From: Parvibaculum indicum
Lineage (GTDB): Bacteria; Pseudomonadota; Alphaproteobacteria; Parvibaculales; Parvibaculaceae
Length of the DNA stretch: 64,000 nucleotides
Assembly (NCBI RefSeq): GCF_011762095.1
Contig: NZ_JAASQO010000009.1
Span: 1 to 64,000 of the forward strand
Reading direction: 5' to 3'
Every line of letters starts with the position of its first letter. Position 1 is the stretch's first letter. Positions 53,915-63,031 of this stretch are shown here, piece by piece. The notes beneath the pieces are model-generated. The model was given only the letters and a program-made list of their open reading frames with translations, was not told the DNA's origin and made no database searches. Position numbers and translations under genes: made by a program.

Positions 53915-56269
53915 TTAGTGGGCCATAATGTTCTTTTTCTTCTGAACGGCCCGGCCACGCGGCAAAATCAGATCCAGAACCACTGCCAGCGAAGGCAGGA
54001 GCGCAATCGCCATCACCATGTTGATCATGAACATGAAGGCGAGAAGCAGGCCCATATCCGCCTGGAACTTGAGGTCCGAGAAGGCCCAGGTAGACACACC
54101 GATCGCCAGAGTGAGCGCGGTGAAGAAGACAGCCATGCCGGTTTCTTCCAGCGCGCGCTGGAAGCTGTCGGTCATGTTCAGCCCCTCGGCCAGATGGAAC
54201 TGGATACGGTTATAGATGTAGAAGGCGTAGTCCACGCCGATACCCACCGCCAGCACCATCACCGGCAGGGTCGCCACGGTCAGACCGATTTCGAGGACCT
54301 GCATGAACCAGTACCCGAAGAAGGTCGCGAAGGTGAGCGGTACGCAACAGGCGATAACGGCCCGCCAGTCGCGATAGGTCAGGGTCACGAGCGCGATGAT
54401 GGCGGCATAGACCCACATCATCATCGGAAGCTCGGTCTCTTCCACTTCCTCGTTCACGGCCGCCTGCACACCCATATTGCCGGAAGCCAGACGCAGATTG
54501 ACGCCTTCCATATGATGTTTGGCGCGCCAGTCCTTTACCCCGGCCACGACCCCGTGAATGGTCGTCGCCTTGGAGTCCTTCAGATAGATCATGTGGGGCA
54601 TGACCGTGCACTCCTGATTGAAGAGCGCACTGGCATTGGGAACGGTGTTGGCCGCCTGGGCAAGGGCCGCGCGGTCACGCGGAATGTCCTTCCATTTCAG
54701 ATTGCCTTCGTTCCAGCCCGCGGCCGAGCCCTTGATCGCGAAGGGCAGCGACCCGACCGCCGTCACGCCGGGCACGTTCTGCATCGCCCAGGAGAAACGG
54801 TTCAGGAACTCCATGATCGGATAGCTCACACAGCCGTCGGCGGGCGTTTCGACCACCACGGTGAGCACGTTGAGGCCCAGCGCGTACTGATCCGCGATGG
54901 CCCGGCTGTCCACGTTGTAGCGTGCGTCCGACCGAAGCTCGGGGGCACCGGCATGAAGCGCGCCGACATGACGCTGACTGCCCTTGTACACCGCATAGCC
55001 CAGAAGCACCGACGAGGCGCACAGGATGATGACCGAGACCCTGGGCTGCGCCACCTTGCCGATGACGCGCATCAGCTTCAGCCGCGTTTCGCGCGCTTTC
55101 TGGACGCGATGGGTGAAGTTTTCCGGGAAACGGAAATAGCTCACCAGGAGCGGCAGCATGACGAGGTTGGTGACGATCTTGAGCGCCACACCGATGGAGG
55201 CGGTAATGGCGAGTTCACGGATCATCGGCACCGGAATCAGGTAGAGCGTGCCGAAGCCCACAAGGTCGGTGATCAGCGCCATGGAGCCCGGGATCAGCAG
55301 GCCGGAGAAACTCGATCGCGCCGCCTCTTCGGCACTCGCGCCGCTTGCCAGCTCCGCCGTGATCAGATTGATCTGCTGGATGCCGTGACTGACGCCGATG
55401 GCGAAGACGAGGAATGGCACCAGCACCGCCAGCGGATCGAGCCCGTAGCCCAGCACTTCCAGCAAGCCGAATTGCCAGACCACCGATGTCAACGAGGCAA
55501 ACAGCGTGACGAAAGTGAGCTGGAAGGACTGCGAATAGAGATAGACCGACAGCGCGGTCAGAAGGAATGCGATGATGAAGAACTTCACCACCGATTCCGC
55601 GCCATCGGCGATATCGCCGATCATCTTGGCAAAGCCGATGATCCGGACGTTGAATTCGTCGTTCTCGTACTTATCGCGGATCTGCTTTTCGAGCTTGGCC
55701 GCAAGATCGAAATAGTCCAGACGCTTGCCCGTCGAGGGGTCGTAGTCCTGCAGTTCGGCGACCACCATGGCGGATTTGAAGTCGTCGGACACGAGCTTGC
55801 CGACGAAGCCGCCGCGAATGACGTTGCTCTGCACCTTCTTGAGGGCATCTTCCGTCATCGTATCCGCCGTCACCTTGCCGGAGATGACGTCGTCGGCGCT
55901 GATGCCGTATTCGGTGATTTCGATGTATCGGGTATTCGGCGTCCAGAGCGAGGTCACCGTCTGGCGCGCGACGCCGGGCAGGAAGAAGATGTCGTCTGTC
56001 AGGTCCTTGTAAACCTTGAAAAACTTCTTCGTCCAAACGGTGCCTTCGGTCGGCTCGAGCGTCACGATGATGCGGTTCGATCCGAAGAGCTGGTCGCGAT
56101 ACTGCTCAAAGGTCTGAATGTATTCATGGCCAAGCGGCAATTGCTTGTCGAAGCCTGCCGTCATGCGCAGGTTGAGCGCGTAATACCCGGTGATTGCCGT
56201 GGCGGCGACCAGCGCAAGCAGGATTACAGCACGAAGGCGAAAGACAAGGTTCTCAAGAAACTTAATCAT
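53915..56269 (-). CDS. RND/MMPL-family exporter
   Basis: A 784-residue member of the RND superfamily (MMPL type) with two repeats of one plus five membrane helices and large periplasmic loops. The helix with conserved acidic residue, GIGVDYAFYIYNRI (second half) and AIGVSHGIQQINLI (first half), and the preceding PVMVLAVG mark the proton relay. This subgroup is found with lipid, hopanoid or hydrocarbon metabolism genes in proteobacteria. No membrane-fusion partner is adjacent. The next gene on the right is a divergent di-iron protein; a role in moving its hydrophobic substrate or product is only a guess. Confidence 0.88.
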   Translation of the reverse strand: MIKFLENLVFRLRAVILLALVAATAITGYYALNLRMTAGFDKQLPLGHEYIQTFEQYRDQLFGSNRIIVTLEPTEGTVWTKKFFKVYKDLTDDIFFLPGVARQTVTSLWTPNTRYIEITEYGISADDVISGKVTADTMTEDALKKVQSNVIRGGFVGKLVSDDFKSAMVVAELQDYDPSTGKRLDYFDLAAKLEKQIRDKYENDEFNVRIIGFAKMIGDIADGAESVVKFFIIAFLLTALSVYLYSQSFQLTFVTLFASLTSVVWQFGLLEVLGYGLDPLAVLVPFLVFAIGVSHGIQQINLITAELASGASAEEAARSSFSGLLIPGSMALITDLVGFGTLYLIPVPMIRELAITASIGVALKIVTNLVMLPLLVSYFRFPENFTHRVQKARETRLKLMRVIGKVAQPRVSVIILCASSVLLGYAVYKGSQRHVGALHAGAPELRSDARYNVDSRAIADQYALGLNVLTVVVETPADGCVSYPIMEFLNRFSWAMQNVPGVTAVGSLPFAIKGSAAGWNEGNLKWKDIPRDRAALAQAANTVPNASALFNQECTVMPHMIYLKDSKATTIHGVVAGVKDWRAKHHMEGVNLRLASGNMGVQAAVNEEVEETELPMMMWVYAAIIALVTLTYRDWRAVIACCVPLTFATFFGYWFMQVLEIGLTVATLPVMVLAVGIGVDYAFYIYNRIQFHLAEGLNMTDSFQRALEETGMAVFFTALTLAIGVSTWAFSDLKFQADMGLLLAFMFMINMVMAIALLPSLAVVLDLILPRGRAVQKKKNIMAH

Positions 56270-56847
56270 TAGACTCTACCCGTTCCCCAGCCCGGCCCTC
56301 GTTTTGCGGGGCGCGGCGCTTCATCTGCGTACTGCCGGTCACCGCGGGATGGATCCGTTTTCCTCATCCAGACAAGGAAAACCTCTACCCATGCGCGGCA
56401 CGACGGCCACTTCAATCTTTCGGGGAGATGCCGTTTCACGGACGAGCCATGAATGCGCCCCTTTCGAACGGTCACAAACGTCCCCCAAACCGGATCGGTA
56501 CCGGCGCGGCAACATCGTTTCCGTCGATCGCAGGGGGATTTCCCCTCCCTCATGTGCCCGCCCTCTTTTCCTCCATGACCGCCTTCCCGGTCATTTTGCG
56601 GAGCGTTTGCACGCATTCTTATTAGCACAGGTTGAGTATTTTTGTAAAAGCCAAGCTTTCGGCTTCGGCTTTCCATCCGTCTTGCGCGAATAAACGTGAC
56701 GGGTGCGTCATTTTGACCTTGACCCGCCTGCCCGGGCAATTATTCTTACTAGCAACAAAGTTGTAAGTCCGGCGCCGGAGAGGCGGCGGATTCATTAATT
56801 ATGCGGGCGCGGTCTCCCTGGCGCCGCCCCGATCACTGGAGGGATCC
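56270..56847. other. Long gap before di-iron protein 1
   Basis: No gene is supported in these 578 bp. It holds the palindrome TGACGGGTGCGTCA (56697-56710), an AT-rich stretch around 56615-56660 and another at 56739-56765 that may contain promoters, and GGAGGG before the start at 56848. It separates two divergent transcription units. Confidence 0.6.
56697..56710. promoter_or_regulatory. Shared palindrome upstream of di-iron protein 1
   Basis: TGACG-GGTG-CGTCA, 137 bp before the start codon. The identical 14 bp occurs in reverse orientation before the paralogous gene (59568-59581), which suggests a common transcription factor. Confidence 0.55.
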
Positions 56848-57981
56848 ATGACCGAAATCCGGCAGATTACGAAAGACGACGCCTACGATGCCGTGGCGCC
56901 CGAAGACTTCCCCGCGATGATGGACGTCGATCGCTACAACGCCCGCTCCACGGCGTTCGACAAGATCATCTCCGCGACGCATGACCATTTCTGGGATCCC
57001 CTCGACGAGAAGTACATCGACTTCACGGAAGGCTTCGATCTCGACAAGCAGATGGTGATGCCGGAAGAGCTCATGCCGGAACTCAAGCTGCCCTGCTTCG
57101 AGGCCCTTTCCGAAGAGCAGCGCGTGAAGTTCGCCAATCAGAGCGCGCGCTGGATGCTTTCCTCCATCCTGCATGGCGAAGCCGGTGCGCTGGCGCTTTC
57201 GGCCAGCCTCTGCCACATCCTCAAGGATCCGGGCGCGCAGGAATATGCGGCCAACCAGACACGTGAAGAAGCACGCCATGTGACGGCCTTCGCGAAATAC
57301 ATCCAGGCCCGCTGGGGCAAACCGCTCCCGGTCGGCTCCACGCTGGGCGGCCTCCTGACCGACATCGTGAATGCGCCGGAAGTCTACAAGAAGATCGTCG
57401 GCATGCAGATGCTGGTCGAAGGCCTTGCCATGGGCGCCTTCGCGACGCTTTACGCCAACTCCAACGATCCGCTGCTGGTGAAACTCACCCAGCTCGTCAT
57501 GACGGACGAAGCGTTCCACCACAAGTTCGGCAAGATCTGGGCCGACCGGACCATCCCGAATCTCAGCGAAGACGAGCAGAACATCATCGAGGACTGGGCG
57601 GCGGAATGCTTCCAGACCCTGCTGTTCAACCTGGTGAACCCGGAACAGAAGCAGGTGATCTATGCCGAGTTCGGCCTCGACTGGGAGCAGGTGCAGGCCG
57701 AAATGCTGGAAGCCTTCACCGACGACGATCGCCGCGAGCACATGAAGGAAGGTACGAACATCTTCCGCGTTCTGATCAAGACCCTGCTCAAGGCCGGTAT
57801 CATCACCGACCGCACCAAGGCCTTCTATGCCACCTATGTGGATATGGACGAGCTCAAGGACGAAGGCGAGCGCATGGTCGGCGACGACATTGCCGAAGAA
57901 GGCATCCGCTTCCTGCAGACGATCAATTTCGGCGCCAATTCCGACGCACTGAAAGACGTGACGATCTCCGCAGCCGAATAA
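56848..57981 (+). CDS. Ferritin-like di-iron protein, paralog 1
   Basis: A 377-residue helical protein with the complete carboxylate-bridged di-iron ligand set: E111 (LHGEAG), E141 and H144 (EEARHV), E191 (VEGLAMG), and E221 and H224 (DEAFHH). This is the arrangement of ferritin-like oxidases such as AurF, RNR R2 and hydrocarbon-active di-iron enzymes. The exact family is not one I can name. There is no signal peptide, so it is cytoplasmic. Closely similar to the gene at 59701 over the full length. The start has GGAGGG upstream. Likely an oxidase or oxygenase of a hydrophobic substrate; this is inference. Confidence 0.8.
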   Translation: MTEIRQITKDDAYDAVAPEDFPAMMDVDRYNARSTAFDKIISATHDHFWDPLDEKYIDFTEGFDLDKQMVMPEELMPELKLPCFEALSEEQRVKFANQSARWMLSSILHGEAGALALSASLCHILKDPGAQEYAANQTREEARHVTAFAKYIQARWGKPLPVGSTLGGLLTDIVNAPEVYKKIVGMQMLVEGLAMGAFATLYANSNDPLLVKLTQLVMTDEAFHHKFGKIWADRTIPNLSEDEQNIIEDWAAECFQTLLFNLVNPEQKQVIYAEFGLDWEQVQAEMLEAFTDDDRREHMKEGTNIFRVLIKTLLKAGIITDRTKAFYATYVDMDELKDEGERMVGDDIAEEGIRFLQTINFGANSDALKDVTISAAE

Positions 57982-58045
57982 GATCGCCGGTTGTTGCGCA
58001 GGCGGGACGGCATTTCCCTCCAGCCGGCCCGCTATCTCGATCCCC

Positions 58046-58074
58046 AAACGGCCCGCTTCGGCGGGCCGTTTTTG
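58046..58074 (+). terminator. Rho-independent terminator after di-iron protein 1
   Basis: Eleven-base perfect stem AAACGGCCCGC / GCGGGCCGTTT with TTCG loop, followed by TT. It lies between the convergent di-iron and Hsp70-like genes. Confidence 0.88.
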
Positions 58075-58091
58075 TTTTCGCGGGGAAATCC

Positions 58092-59405
58092 TCAGTCGAG
58101 GAAACGCTGCCGGGCCGCGAGTGCAAGGCCGGTCGCCACCGAGGTGAGTTCGCCGCTGCTTGCCAGCTTCTCTTTTCCGAAACGGTCTGCAAAAAGTTGC
58201 CGAACCGCCGGTATGAAAGAAGATCCGCCCGTCAGGAAAACGCGGTCTATGCGCAGCGGTTCCGTTCCCGTTTCCTCCAACAGGCCGTCGACGCATTCGG
58301 CAATGGCATCGAGCTCCGGCGCAATCCACGCCTCGAACTCGGGGCGCGCGACTTCCGCCTCGATATGGATCGGATCCGCATAGAAGCTGAAACGGGCCCG
58401 GTCTTTCGCCGAAAGTTCGATCTTGGTCGCCTCGACGGCCCGGCTCAATGCAAAGCCCTGTTCTTCTTCGATGAGATGGGCCAGGGCCGCCACTTCGTCG
58501 GCGGCCTCCGCCGTCCGGCCGATTTCGGCAAGCATTCGGCGCGTCTTGCCGGTGTTGATGAGGCTCAGTTCGTGCCAGCGCTTCATCGTCTCATAGGGCC
58601 AGGCGGGGACGGGCAACACCTTGCCCCCGCTTTCATAGGAGCTTCCTTTGCCAAGGCGCGGCGCAACGCAATGCTCGATCAATCGTGCATCGAAAGCATC
58701 GCCGGCAAGCCCCACGCCCGAAACGCCGATGATCGTTTCGCCACGCTGCCTGAGCCGGCGCGTATCGGGGCCGACATGAAGCAGACAGAAATCGCTGGTG
58801 CCGCCGCCGAAATCGCCGATGAGCACCAGCTCGTCGCGATCCAGCGAGGCCTCATAGGCATGGGCGGCGGCGACAGGCTCGAACTCGAAGTGCACATCCG
58901 GAATGCGGATACCGCGCAAGGCTTCGCCCAGCCGCTTCACAGCAAGCCGGTCATGCTCCGCATCCGGCACGCCGAGGCTGTTGCGGACGAAACGAGCGGG
59001 GCGGCCGACCACGACCGGACCCGACCGCATGGCCTCGTTCAGCGTATCGGTTTCCGCCGTCGCCTCGATCAACCGCGTGACGATGAAGCCAATGAGATTT
59101 TCAAGCGTATAGCGTGTGCCGAAGATATTGGTGGCGGTGAAGTTCGGATTGGCGAGATAGGATTTCACCGACTGAATGAGGCGGCCCTCGCCGCCCCTTT
59201 CCAGATAGGCGTCCATTGCGGCAGACCCGGCAAAGGCATGCAGGTTGCCATTGGTCTCCCGCTCGTCATTGTCGAAATAGAGGATCGAGCGGAAGGTATC
59301 GAGCGCCGCGCCCTCATGTCGAACCGGGACCAGCCGCGCAGGGCCTTGCGCGGACGCAACCGCCAACGCGCTGTTGGTCGTCCCGAAATCGAGACCGATA
59401 AACAT
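58092..59405 (-). CDS. YegD-like Hsp70-family protein
   Basis: A 437-residue actin/Hsp70-fold ATPase without the substrate-binding domain. The phosphate 1 loop GLDFGTTNSALAV begins the protein; phosphate 2 LIGDFGGGTSDF and the adenosine motif VFLTGGSSFIPAV are clear. YegD proteins are chaperone-like ATPases of unknown clients. It lies, on the opposite strand, between the two di-iron paralogs, and could help fold or load them; the position is suggestive only. Confidence 0.9.
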   Translation of the reverse strand: MFIGLDFGTTNSALAVASAQGPARLVPVRHEGAALDTFRSILYFDNDERETNGNLHAFAGSAAMDAYLERGGEGRLIQSVKSYLANPNFTATNIFGTRYTLENLIGFIVTRLIEATAETDTLNEAMRSGPVVVGRPARFVRNSLGVPDAEHDRLAVKRLGEALRGIRIPDVHFEFEPVAAAHAYEASLDRDELVLIGDFGGGTSDFCLLHVGPDTRRLRQRGETIIGVSGVGLAGDAFDARLIEHCVAPRLGKGSSYESGGKVLPVPAWPYETMKRWHELSLINTGKTRRMLAEIGRTAEAADEVAALAHLIEEEQGFALSRAVEATKIELSAKDRARFSFYADPIHIEAEVARPEFEAWIAPELDAIAECVDGLLEETGTEPLRIDRVFLTGGSSFIPAVRQLFADRFGKEKLASSGELTSVATGLALAARQRFLD

Positions 59406-59567
59406 GAAATCACCTCGTATCCGTCTGACCGGCCGGAGGACTGTCCGCCGGTCACAGCAATACTTTTCAAGGGTTCCCGGGGGTCCGGAAGCAAAGGGCC
59501 GCGACGAATACAGAAGATAGCCGCTGCTGTCGAGGGTTTTCGGGCACCTGCCTCACCCTGCGCAAAA

Positions 59568-59581
59568 TGACGCACCCGTCA
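59568..59581. promoter_or_regulatory. Shared palindrome upstream of di-iron protein 2
   Basis: TGACG-CACC-CGTCA, the reverse complement of the site at 56697-56710. Here the arms extend to 9 bp (AAAATGACG / CGTCATTTT). It ends 119 bp before the start codon. Confidence 0.6.
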
Positions 59582-59700
59582 TTTTTATATTGTGTGTGCG
59601 GCGCACAAATACCCACACTCCGATTGTGAGATTTCGCCGGTAAGGAATATGCGGAACCGGCCGATCGACGCCTTACTGGATGCACAGGAGTGACAACGCA

Positions 59701-60822
59701 ATGACCGACGTCCGCCAGATTACCAAGGACAACGCCTATGACGCCGTCTCGCCCGACGACTTTCAGGCGATGATGAACACGGAGCGCTATAACCGCCGCT
59801 CCAGCGCTTTCGACAAGATTATCTCCGCGACCCACGATCACTTCTGGGACCCCGTGGATCCGCGCTATATCGACTTCTCCGAGCCCTTCGATCAGGAAAA
59901 CGAAATGATGATCGATCCGGAGCTGGTGCCGGAGCTGAAGCTCCCTTGCTTCGAAGCGCTGTCGGAAAAGGAAAAGGTCCGGTTCGTCAACGAGACGGCG
60001 CGCTGGATGATGTCGGCGATCCTGCATGGCGAGCAGGGCGCGCTGAACCTGTCCGCCTCGCTCTGCCACATCCTGCTCGATCCCGGCGCACAGGAATATG
60101 CCGCCAACCAGGCCCGTGAAGAGGCCCGCCATGTGACGGCGTTTGCGAAATATGTGCAGGCACGTTTCGGCAAGCCGCTTCCCTGCGGCGAGACGCTGGC
60201 GAACCTTCTCTCCGAGATGGTCAATGCCAAGGAAGTCTACAAAAAGATCGTCGGCATGCAGCTTCTCGTCGAGGGTCTGGCCATGGGCACCTTCGCGACC
60301 TTCTTCAATACGGCACGCGATCCGCTGCTGGTGAAGCTTTGCCAGCTTGCCATGACCGACGAAGCCTTCCACCACAAGTTCGGCAAGATCTGGGCCGACC
60401 GCACCATTCCAAAGCTCTCGCAGGACGAGCGCGACATCATTGAGGACTGGGCGGCGAACGTCTTCCAGACACTGCTCTTCAATCTGGTGAACCCGGAACA
60501 GAAGAAGCTCATCTATGCCGATTTCGGCCTCGACTGGGAACAGGTTCAGGCCGAGATGCTCGAAGCGGTGACGGACGAAGACCGCCGCGAAGGCATGAAG
60601 GACGCGGCCAACGTCTTCCGCGTACTGGTGAAGACGCTGCTCAAGGCGGGCATCATCACCGACCGCACCAAGGCCTTCTATGCCACCTATGTGGACATGG
60701 ACGAGTTGAAGAACGAGGACGATCGCATGGTCGGCGACGATATCGCCGAGGCGGGTATTTCTTTCCTCCGTACCGTGAATTTCGGAAAGAAGAACCCGAT
60801 GGCGAGTGCCGCGGCCGAATAG
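59701..60822 (+). CDS. Ferritin-like di-iron protein, paralog 2
   Basis: A 373-residue paralog of the gene at 56848, alignable without large gaps and retaining every di-iron ligand (LHGEQG, EEARHV, VEGLAMG, DEAFHH). Differences are concentrated in the N-terminal 90 residues and the C-terminal tail. Start at 59701 has AGGAG 8 bases before it; an ATG 21 bases upstream lacks one. The upstream region carries the same palindrome as paralog 1. Tandem duplication with an inserted Hsp70-like gene is the simplest origin. The two may form a heteromer or act on different chain lengths; not decidable here. Confidence 0.8.
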   Translation: MTDVRQITKDNAYDAVSPDDFQAMMNTERYNRRSSAFDKIISATHDHFWDPVDPRYIDFSEPFDQENEMMIDPELVPELKLPCFEALSEKEKVRFVNETARWMMSAILHGEQGALNLSASLCHILLDPGAQEYAANQAREEARHVTAFAKYVQARFGKPLPCGETLANLLSEMVNAKEVYKKIVGMQLLVEGLAMGTFATFFNTARDPLLVKLCQLAMTDEAFHHKFGKIWADRTIPKLSQDERDIIEDWAANVFQTLLFNLVNPEQKKLIYADFGLDWEQVQAEMLEAVTDEDRREGMKDAANVFRVLVKTLLKAGIITDRTKAFYATYVDMDELKNEDDRMVGDDIAEAGISFLRTVNFGKKNPMASAAAE

Positions 60823-60879
60823 ATCCGGTTCTGCCGGCATCCGCCCGACAAAGAAGGCGGGGTCATCAGGGAACACTTC

Positions 60880-60915
60880 AGGCGGCCACCGGAAACGGTG
60901 CGCCGCCTCTTCTTT
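60880..60915 (+). terminator. Rho-independent terminator after di-iron protein 2
   Basis: AGGCGGcCACCG and CGGTGcgCCGCCT form an interrupted stem with a GAAA loop, followed by a T-rich CTTCTTTT. Confidence 0.75.
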
Positions 60916-60950
60916 TGCCGTAGCGGGCGGGGCTCACTAGACTGACGCCC

Positions 60951-61871
60951 ATGGACATCGATTCAAGACTGACAGGCCTGCCCGACATACCGGATCTCCC
61001 CCCGGGTGAGCCCCGGCTTGTGGCCGAGGGCCTGTGGAGCAGCATCTACCGGCTCGGCGACGGGAGCCTTTTGAAGCTCGTACGCCGAACGGGCGGAGGC
61101 CTCGGGTCGGGGGAAGCGATCTTCCGCCGCGAGGCGATCGCCTATGAGGCGCTTACCGGCACAGAGGGTACGCATTTCTCATTGCCCCGCCTTCTCGGCC
61201 ATGGCGACCTGGAAGGCGGCGGCAGCCTCCATGCCGGATGGCTTCGCATGAGCGCCTTCGAAGGCGCCCCGCTGCAGGCGGACCGGCTCGTCTTTGCCCC
61301 TGCCCAGACACGGGATGCGATCGGCGAGCGGGTCGGCGCGGCTATCGCGGAATTTCACGAGACGGCAAGCCGGATCGCGACAGAGGCCGGCCTCAAGCTC
61401 GGCGACACGGTCGGCCGTTCCATCGGCCTGGCCGCGCACCGGATGGGCCAGCCCGACGAACGTCTCATGGCGAAGCGGCTGGCCGATGCCTGGGCGGCGG
61501 AAATCGAAACGGGACCCCTTGTTTTCGTGCATGGCGATCTCAACCTGTCGAACATCCTCGGCGAGCCGGAGACGCATCGGCGGCAGGCGCAGGCGGAGCC
61601 CCTCGGGCTGGTCGATCTGGCCGAAAGCGGCTGGTCGCTACCCGAAGCGGATTTCCGGCATCTGGAGAATTTCGGCCCGATGGGCGAAGCGGTGCTGCGG
61701 GGTTATGAGGCACGGGCGGACCGGGATGTATCGATGAAGCGCAGCCGCATGGCGATAGCAGCCAATGCGCTTTGCACGCTTGCCATCGAGGGGCATTCCG
61801 GCCATCCGCGAGAAGGAATGCGGCGACGCGCCGCGCTGGTTCATGCGATGGAAGCGGCCGGGATCGCATAA
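60951..61871 (+). CDS. APH-like phosphotransferase-family protein
   Basis: A 306-residue protein with the aminoglycoside phosphotransferase/kinase-like fold. The catalytic loop is VFVHGDLNLSNIL (HGDxxxxN), followed by the metal-binding GLVDLAESGW in place of the usual IDFxD, so the second aspartate position is altered. The N-terminal lobe contains LWSSIYRLGDGSLLKLVRR. Substrate unknown; such proteins phosphorylate small metabolites as well as drugs. It ends 9 bp before mmcB and probably shares its transcript. Confidence 0.82.
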   Translation: MDIDSRLTGLPDIPDLPPGEPRLVAEGLWSSIYRLGDGSLLKLVRRTGGGLGSGEAIFRREAIAYEALTGTEGTHFSLPRLLGHGDLEGGGSLHAGWLRMSAFEGAPLQADRLVFAPAQTRDAIGERVGAAIAEFHETASRIATEAGLKLGDTVGRSIGLAAHRMGQPDERLMAKRLADAWAAEIETGPLVFVHGDLNLSNILGEPETHRRQAQAEPLGLVDLAESGWSLPEADFRHLENFGPMGEAVLRGYEARADRDVSMKRSRMAIAANALCTLAIEGHSGHPREGMRRRAALVHAMEAAGIA

Positions 61872-61880
61872 AATACCGCC

Positions 61881-62369
61881 ATGGCGAAAAACGACGACAT
61901 TCCGGAGAGCGAAGACGACGCCTTCATGCTGTTCGACGGGCGGCAATCGCCAACCGCGGCGGCGGTTCAGCGCGGGTGCGGCCGCCTCATCGCGCAGATG
62001 GGGTTCGTCGCGGCAACGGAAATCCCGCTTGCGACGGGACGGCGCGTCGACATCATGGCGCTCGGCCCGAAAAACGAGATCCATGTCTTCGAGATCAAAT
62101 CGAGCCTTGCCGATTTCCGTGCGGATTCGAAATGGGAAGATTATCTGGCGTTCTGCGACCGCTTCTATTTTGCCGTCCCGCCCGAGTTTCCCCAAGAGGT
62201 TCTGCCGGAAGAAGTCGGGCTCGTGGTCGCCGACCGGTATGGTGCGGAAATATTGCGGGACTCCCCGCATGACCCGCTGTCCGCCGCGAGACGCAAGAAA
62301 CTGACGCTGCATTTTGCGCGCATCACCGCGCGGCGCGTCCACCGGTTTCTCGACCCGGAAGACCTGTGA
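61881..62369 (+). CDS. mmcB: MmcB-family DNA repair protein
   Basis: A 162-residue protein matching MmcB, an SOS-associated protein first studied in Caulobacter DNA-damage mutagenesis. A nuclease-fold core is visible: LIAQMGFVAATEIPLATGRRVDI and HVFEIKSSLADFRADSKWEDY, with D and E-x-K residues as in PD-(D/E)XK enzymes. It occurs almost only in alphaproteobacteria. It follows the phosphotransferase gene by 9 bp and converges with actR. Confidence 0.88.
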   Translation: MAKNDDIPESEDDAFMLFDGRQSPTAAAVQRGCGRLIAQMGFVAATEIPLATGRRVDIMALGPKNEIHVFEIKSSLADFRADSKWEDYLAFCDRFYFAVPPEFPQEVLPEEVGLVVADRYGAEILRDSPHDPLSAARRKKLTLHFARITARRVHRFLDPEDL

Positions 62370-62386
62370 AATCCAACCTGTGAAAC

Positions 62387-62959
62387 CTATTTGGGCGCGC
62401 GCTTGGCGAGGATGCGCTGCAGCGTGCGCCGATGCATGTTGAGACGGCGTGCCGTCTCCGACACGTTGCGGTCGCAAAGCTCATACACACGCTGGATATG
62501 CTCCCAGCGCACACGGTCGGCCGACATCGGATTTTCGGGCGGATCGGCGTGATCGGCGCCCTTGGCGAGAAGGGCGGCCTCGATCATGTCCGCATCGGCC
62601 GGCTTGGACAGGTAATCCGCCGCGCCGAGCTTTACCGCGGTAACGGCGGTGGCGATATTCCCGTAGCCCGTCAGCACCACGATACGAGCTTCGGGACGTG
62701 CCTCCTCCAACGCTTCCACGACATCGAGACCGTTTCCGTCTTCCAGGCGCATATCCACCACGGCATATCCGGGTTTCATCGTCCGGGCGAGGCCCTTGCC
62801 TTCTTTCACCGTATTCGCCGTACTGACCTGAAAACCGCGGGTTTCCATGGCACGGGCCAGGCGATTCAGAAACGGCACGTCGTCGTCGACGAGCAGAAGC
62901 GTCTTGTCTTCGGGCAGAAACGGCATCTCGCCGGGGGCGTTGTCTTCAGTCTCGGGCAC
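62387..62959 (-). CDS. actR: ActR/RegA/PrrA-type redox response regulator
   Basis: A 190-residue response regulator. The receiver has the acidic pair in LLVDDDVPF and the phosphoacceptor aspartate in AVVDMRLEDGNGLDV; a linker leads to a Fis-type helix-turn-helix with the highly conserved ETARRLNMHRRTLQRILAKRAP of RegA/ActR proteins. It globally controls respiration, fixation or photosynthesis genes according to redox state. The partner kinase gene lies 72 bp upstream in the same direction. Confidence 0.95.
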   Translation of the reverse strand: MPETEDNAPGEMPFLPEDKTLLLVDDDVPFLNRLARAMETRGFQVSTANTVKEGKGLARTMKPGYAVVDMRLEDGNGLDVVEALEEARPEARIVVLTGYGNIATAVTAVKLGAADYLSKPADADMIEAALLAKGADHADPPENPMSADRVRWEHIQRVYELCDRNVSETARRLNMHRRTLQRILAKRAPK

Positions 62960-63031
62960 GTCTTGCGATCTCCAAATCAGATGGTCAGACTTTAGGCTTT
63001 CAGCACCGCCAAGCCAAGACAGGGCTTTCCC

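Noticed and set aside
53918-56272. A 784-codon open frame on the plus strand opposite the RND transporter
   Set aside because: It mirrors the RND gene almost exactly; the translation is rich in H, R, D and E without domains or membrane helices, and the minus-strand protein is a clear RND transporter. High GC keeps the antisense frame open.
57606-59570. A 654-codon plus-strand frame spanning the end of di-iron protein 1 and the Hsp70-like gene
   Set aside because: It crosses a terminator and is antisense to a well-supported Hsp70-family gene.
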